Shown: positions 60,109 through 62,393 of the stretch, piece by piece
Numbering within the stretch: the first letter of the stretch is position 1
How the letters are laid out: each line of letters starts with the position of its first letter
DNA from: Lentisphaerales bacterium
GTDB lineage: Bacteria; Verrucomicrobiota; Lentisphaeria; Lentisphaerales; Lentisphaeraceae
Length of the DNA: 62,393 nucleotides
Direction of reading: 5' to 3'
NCBI GenBank assembly: GCA_022446985.1
Contig: JAKVBD010000023.1
Location: 1-62,393, forward strand
Position numbers and translations under genes: made by a program
The notes under the pieces: model-generated
The model's database searches: none
Told to the model about the DNA's origin: nothing
Seen by the model: the letters and a program-made list of their open reading frames with translations, nothing else

Positions 60109-61038
60109 ATGCAGGTAGTTTCATCAATCCATGAGCTTTATGAAGCAGGTTTTAAACGTGTTTCTATTGCTTGTGGTAATTTTGATGGGCTTCACTTAGG
60201 TCATAGAAAGATTATAGATCAGCTTCTTGTTGCTGCAAAAGAATCGAATTCAGAGCCTGTAGTTCTTACCTTTAGTCCTCACCCTCGTTTAGTTTTGACC
60301 GGCAAACAGTTTCCCATTTTGGCTCCGATGAAAACTAAAGTTAGGCTTTTCGAGGCATTGGGTGTGAAGGCGATTATAAATATTAATTTTACCAAAGAGT
60401 TTGCCTCTCAAACGGCAAGTGATTTTGTCAAAAATGTTTTACTTCAAGAAGGCTTAGAGGTTCGCGATATTTGTGTTGGCTCTGATTGGCGTTTTGGATC
60501 AGGCCGGGAAGGAAATGTCGAGTTTTTGAAAGATAAACTTTGGGGCTTTAAAGTGTACCCGATTGCCGAACTTGAGGATTCTGACGAGTTCATAAGTAGT
60601 TCTAGAATCAGGACTGCATTAGCTGAGAATGATTTTGTCTTAACTAAAAAATTGCTTGGTCGTGATTATTCTGTTCGTGGTAAGGTAGTTCAAGGAGCAG
60701 GTATCGCTACTAAGCAGTTAAATTACCCTACTGCAAATGTGGATGTACAAGAACAATGTCTTCCTCTTGCTGGTGTATTTGCTTGCTGTGTCGCAGTAGG
60801 CGATCAACCAAAATTGCATAATGCAGTATGTAATATAGGCTCAGCTCCGACTTTTAATGACTCCCAGAAAATGAAAGTTGAAGTTCATTTGTTGGATTAC
60901 AGTGGAAATCTTTATGGTGAGGAGTTAGAGATATTCTTTATGCAATTCCTTCGGTCAGAGAAGAAGTTTTCATGTGCAGATGAGCTTAAAAAGCAAATAT
61001 CAAATGATGTCGCAAAAGCCCGAGAAATATTCGAGTAG
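60109..61038 (+). CDS. ribF: Bifunctional riboflavin kinase/FAD synthetase
   Basis: Converts riboflavin to FMN and FAD; 309 residues. The N-terminal nucleotidyltransferase has G-N-F-D-G-L-H-L-G-H (23-32) and S-S-R-I-R (about 165-169). The C-terminal riboflavin kinase has G-x-G-I-A-T-K-Q-L-N-Y-P-T-A-N (about 196-210) with the Mg-binding Thr-Ala-Asn. The start is 3 bases after truB. It overlaps murI by 35 bases in another frame. Confidence 0.96.
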   Translation: MQVVSSIHELYEAGFKRVSIACGNFDGLHLGHRKIIDQLLVAAKESNSEPVVLTFSPHPRLVLTGKQFPILAPMKTKVRLFEALGVKAIININFTKEFASQTASDFVKNVLLQEGLEVRDICVGSDWRFGSGREGNVEFLKDKLWGFKVYPIAELEDSDEFISSSRIRTALAENDFVLTKKLLGRDYSVRGKVVQGAGIATKQLNYPTANVDVQEQCLPLAGVFACCVAVGDQPKLHNAVCNIGSAPTFNDSQKMKVEVHLLDYSGNLYGEELEIFFMQFLRSEKKFSCADELKKQISNDVAKAREIFE

Positions 61039-61825
61039 TTATAACTTTCCTGCTAACGGAATTCTATTGTTGGATTCTGGCGTAGGGTCTATTTTAATTG
61101 CATCTGAAATTAAAAAACTTTTACCAACAGCACCACTTCTTTCTTTGGGGGACCAAAAATTCTTTCCGTATGGAATGAAAACAGAAGATTTTTTATTAAG
61201 TAGAGTACATCAGCTGCTTGATTCAGTGTTTGAAAACTTTTCACCTTCCGTGATCGTCATTGCCTGCAATACTGCCTCGACATGTGTCTTAGATTCACTT
61301 AGACAAAAATTTGAAGTGCCAATCGTGGGCGTTGTCCCGCCAATAAAGCCCGCGGCAGAATATTCTGCGAACAGGAAAATAGGTTTGTTGTGTACAGAGG
61401 CAACTTTGAATAGACCTTACTTGGATAGATTAATTCTCGATTTTGCTTCAGATTGTTCTGTTACCAAAGTGGGGTGTAAGGCTCTTGCTGAATTAGCAGA
61501 GAAGAGAATGGCTGGAGAGTTTGTTTCTTTGCAAGAAGTAAAAGTGGATTTACATGCTTATATGAATAAACTAAGAATTGTAGACTCTCTGGTTTTGGGC
61601 TGTACGCATTTTTCTATTTTTAGAAATGAACTTGAGGAGATCCTTGGTTGTCATATTAAAATATTTGATCCGGCAATTGCTGTAGCAAGGCAAGTAGCAA
61701 GAGTTTTTGAGCAGTCAGGTTTTCAACTTAATAGTCCATATTGGTACATGACAACTGACAAAGATTTATCAATTTCTAAAGAAAAATGCATAAGTCTTGG
61801 AATTGAAGAGGTATATTCTTTATAA
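61004..61825 (+). CDS. murI: Glutamate racemase
   Basis: Makes D-glutamate for peptidoglycan; about 273 residues from the ATG at 61004 (61007 equally possible; upstream ATGs lie deep in ribF). The catalytic pair is Cys88 in A-C-N-T-A-S and Cys200 in G-C-T-H-F. D-S-G-V-G-S near 24-29 replaces the usual D-S-G-x-G-G, and the Y-G segment (F-P-Y-G) is kept. The start sits inside the end of ribF, so translation is likely coupled. Confidence 0.94.
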   Translation: MMSQKPEKYSSSYNFPANGILLLDSGVGSILIASEIKKLLPTAPLLSLGDQKFFPYGMKTEDFLLSRVHQLLDSVFENFSPSVIVIACNTASTCVLDSLRQKFEVPIVGVVPPIKPAAEYSANRKIGLLCTEATLNRPYLDRLILDFASDCSVTKVGCKALAELAEKRMAGEFVSLQEVKVDLHAYMNKLRIVDSLVLGCTHFSIFRNELEEILGCHIKIFDPAIAVARQVARVFEQSGFQLNSPYWYMTTDKDLSISKEKCISLGIEEVYSL

Positions 61826-61861
61826 TCTCCAACTTAACTATTACTTACTAGCGGATTTTGA

Positions 61862-62242
61862 ATGTCAAAAGTATTATTAGTCGATGATGAAAAAAGTTTA
61901 AATGCAGTCTTGTCTAGAGGCCTCACTTATGAGGGCTTTGAAGTTATATCTGCTTTTAGCGGAAATGAAGCATTGGAATTACTTTCGGATTCAGAGTTTG
62001 TTGTTGATCTTGTAGTGAGTGATTTGTATATGGACGAAGGGGGCGGACAGCAATTAATTAAATGGCTGAAAGAAAATCGCCCCAATCTTAAAGTTCTTGC
62101 AATAAGTGGTGAAGACAAAGAGAGCTTTATGAGTGCTTTAGATCTCGTCGGCGACGAAGGAATTCCCACAATGGAAAAGCCGTTTATGGTCTCCCAACTT
62201 GCAGACGTCGTCCGTGGTATGCTAAACAGTAATTTATTCTAA
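61862..62242 (+). CDS. CheY-like single-domain response regulator
   Basis: Stand-alone receiver of 126 residues with all catalytic residues: acidic pair Asp8/Asp9 (V-D-D-E), phospho-acceptor Asp54 in V-V-S-D-L-Y-M, Ser82 in the A-I-S-G position of the conserved Ser/Thr, and Lys106 in M-E-K-P-F. No output domain. It follows murI by 36 bases on the same strand. Its kinase is unknown; the orphan sensor kinase at 52934 is a candidate only because no other kinase is in the window. Confidence 0.93.
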   Translation: MSKVLLVDDEKSLNAVLSRGLTYEGFEVISAFSGNEALELLSDSEFVVDLVVSDLYMDEGGGQQLIKWLKENRPNLKVLAISGEDKESFMSALDLVGDEGIPTMEKPFMVSQLADVVRGMLNSNLF

Positions 62243-62321
62243 AGTCGCTCTCTCTTTATAATCAATACTTTACAAAAACATCTGCGGATTCTTCCAAAAA
62301 ACTTCCTAAAAAAGTAAAAAG

Positions 62322-62393
62322 TTGATTTGCTAAAACAGCGGCTGGCGATAATCTAATGGCCCGTCGCTGATACAGCACGGAACGCAGTAAGCC
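62322..62393 (+). promoter_or_regulatory. Candidate promoter and start of an unidentified downstream transcript
   Basis: TTGATT (62322-62327) and GATAAT (62347-62352) are 19 bases apart, a little long. From about 62358 the sequence turns G/C-rich and could be the start of an RNA gene or leader. It resembles neither tmRNA nor RNase P RNA closely, and the window ends before it can be judged. Confidence 0.3.

Overview
The window looks like a chromosomal segment of a Gram-negative, marine-type PVC bacterium. Lentisphaera or a close relative is my best guess. The grounds are the FGly-type sulfatases, a Planctomycetes/Lentisphaerae-style MoxR-DUF58-vWA operon ending in a multihaem cytochrome, a prepilin-like gene of the type abundant in Lentisphaerae, many exported proteins with Sec signals, and a base composition near 40% GC by eye. 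This is inference; no rRNA is present to settle it. I see no phage, IS element, integrase or CRISPR array.

Layout. 1-2077: the end of a Bat (aerotolerance-type) locus, with a 5'-truncated batD and batE. 2123-12571 (minus): one giant secreted GLUG-repeat protein of 3482 residues, with six large repeat modules and a duplicated lectin-like C-terminus. 12881-18995 (minus): three secreted sulfatases, two of them a tandem paralogous pair, around one unknown exported protein; each gene has its own terminator. 19144-22828 (plus): an ECF-type sigma factor, a periplasmic gamma-glutamyltransferase and a glutamate/dicarboxylate symporter, a plausible glutathione-salvage unit. 22934-23344: an unusual receiver protein with Asn in place of the phospho-acceptor Asp.

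23548-40422 (minus): the most interesting block, a nine-gene tightly packed operon transcribed from moxR. Its order is MoxR ATPase, DUF58, BatA-like vWA membrane protein, a second vWA/amidotransferase-like membrane protein, a long membrane coiled-coil protein, a DUF4159 protein with a four-Cys cluster, a lipoprotein combining a metallophosphatase-like domain with a four-haem cytochrome c, a periplasmic thioredoxin, and a 1708-residue HEAT-type exported protein. I read it as an ATPase-driven cell-envelope assembly or maintenance machine coupled to periplasmic redox chemistry. The function is not established.

40743-44642: two broken genes (a prepilin-like gene with an in-frame stop, and a YHS-domain gene with a one-base frameshift) flank an intact pair, a TPR protein and a site-2-type protease. 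44707-51356 is mostly housekeeping: rfaE2, rpmB, tRNA-Lys, a UvrD-type helicase, and the fmt-rng-def operon. 51587-55904: folK, a haem-binding EB_dh-type protein, a sensor histidine kinase and an Mrp ATPase fused to DUF971. 55929-58038: three unrecognised proteins. 58035-62242: rsmE, then a translation/cofactor/cell-wall operon rbfA-truB-ribF-murI and a CheY-like receiver. The last 150 bases hold no recognised gene but include a promoter-like sequence.
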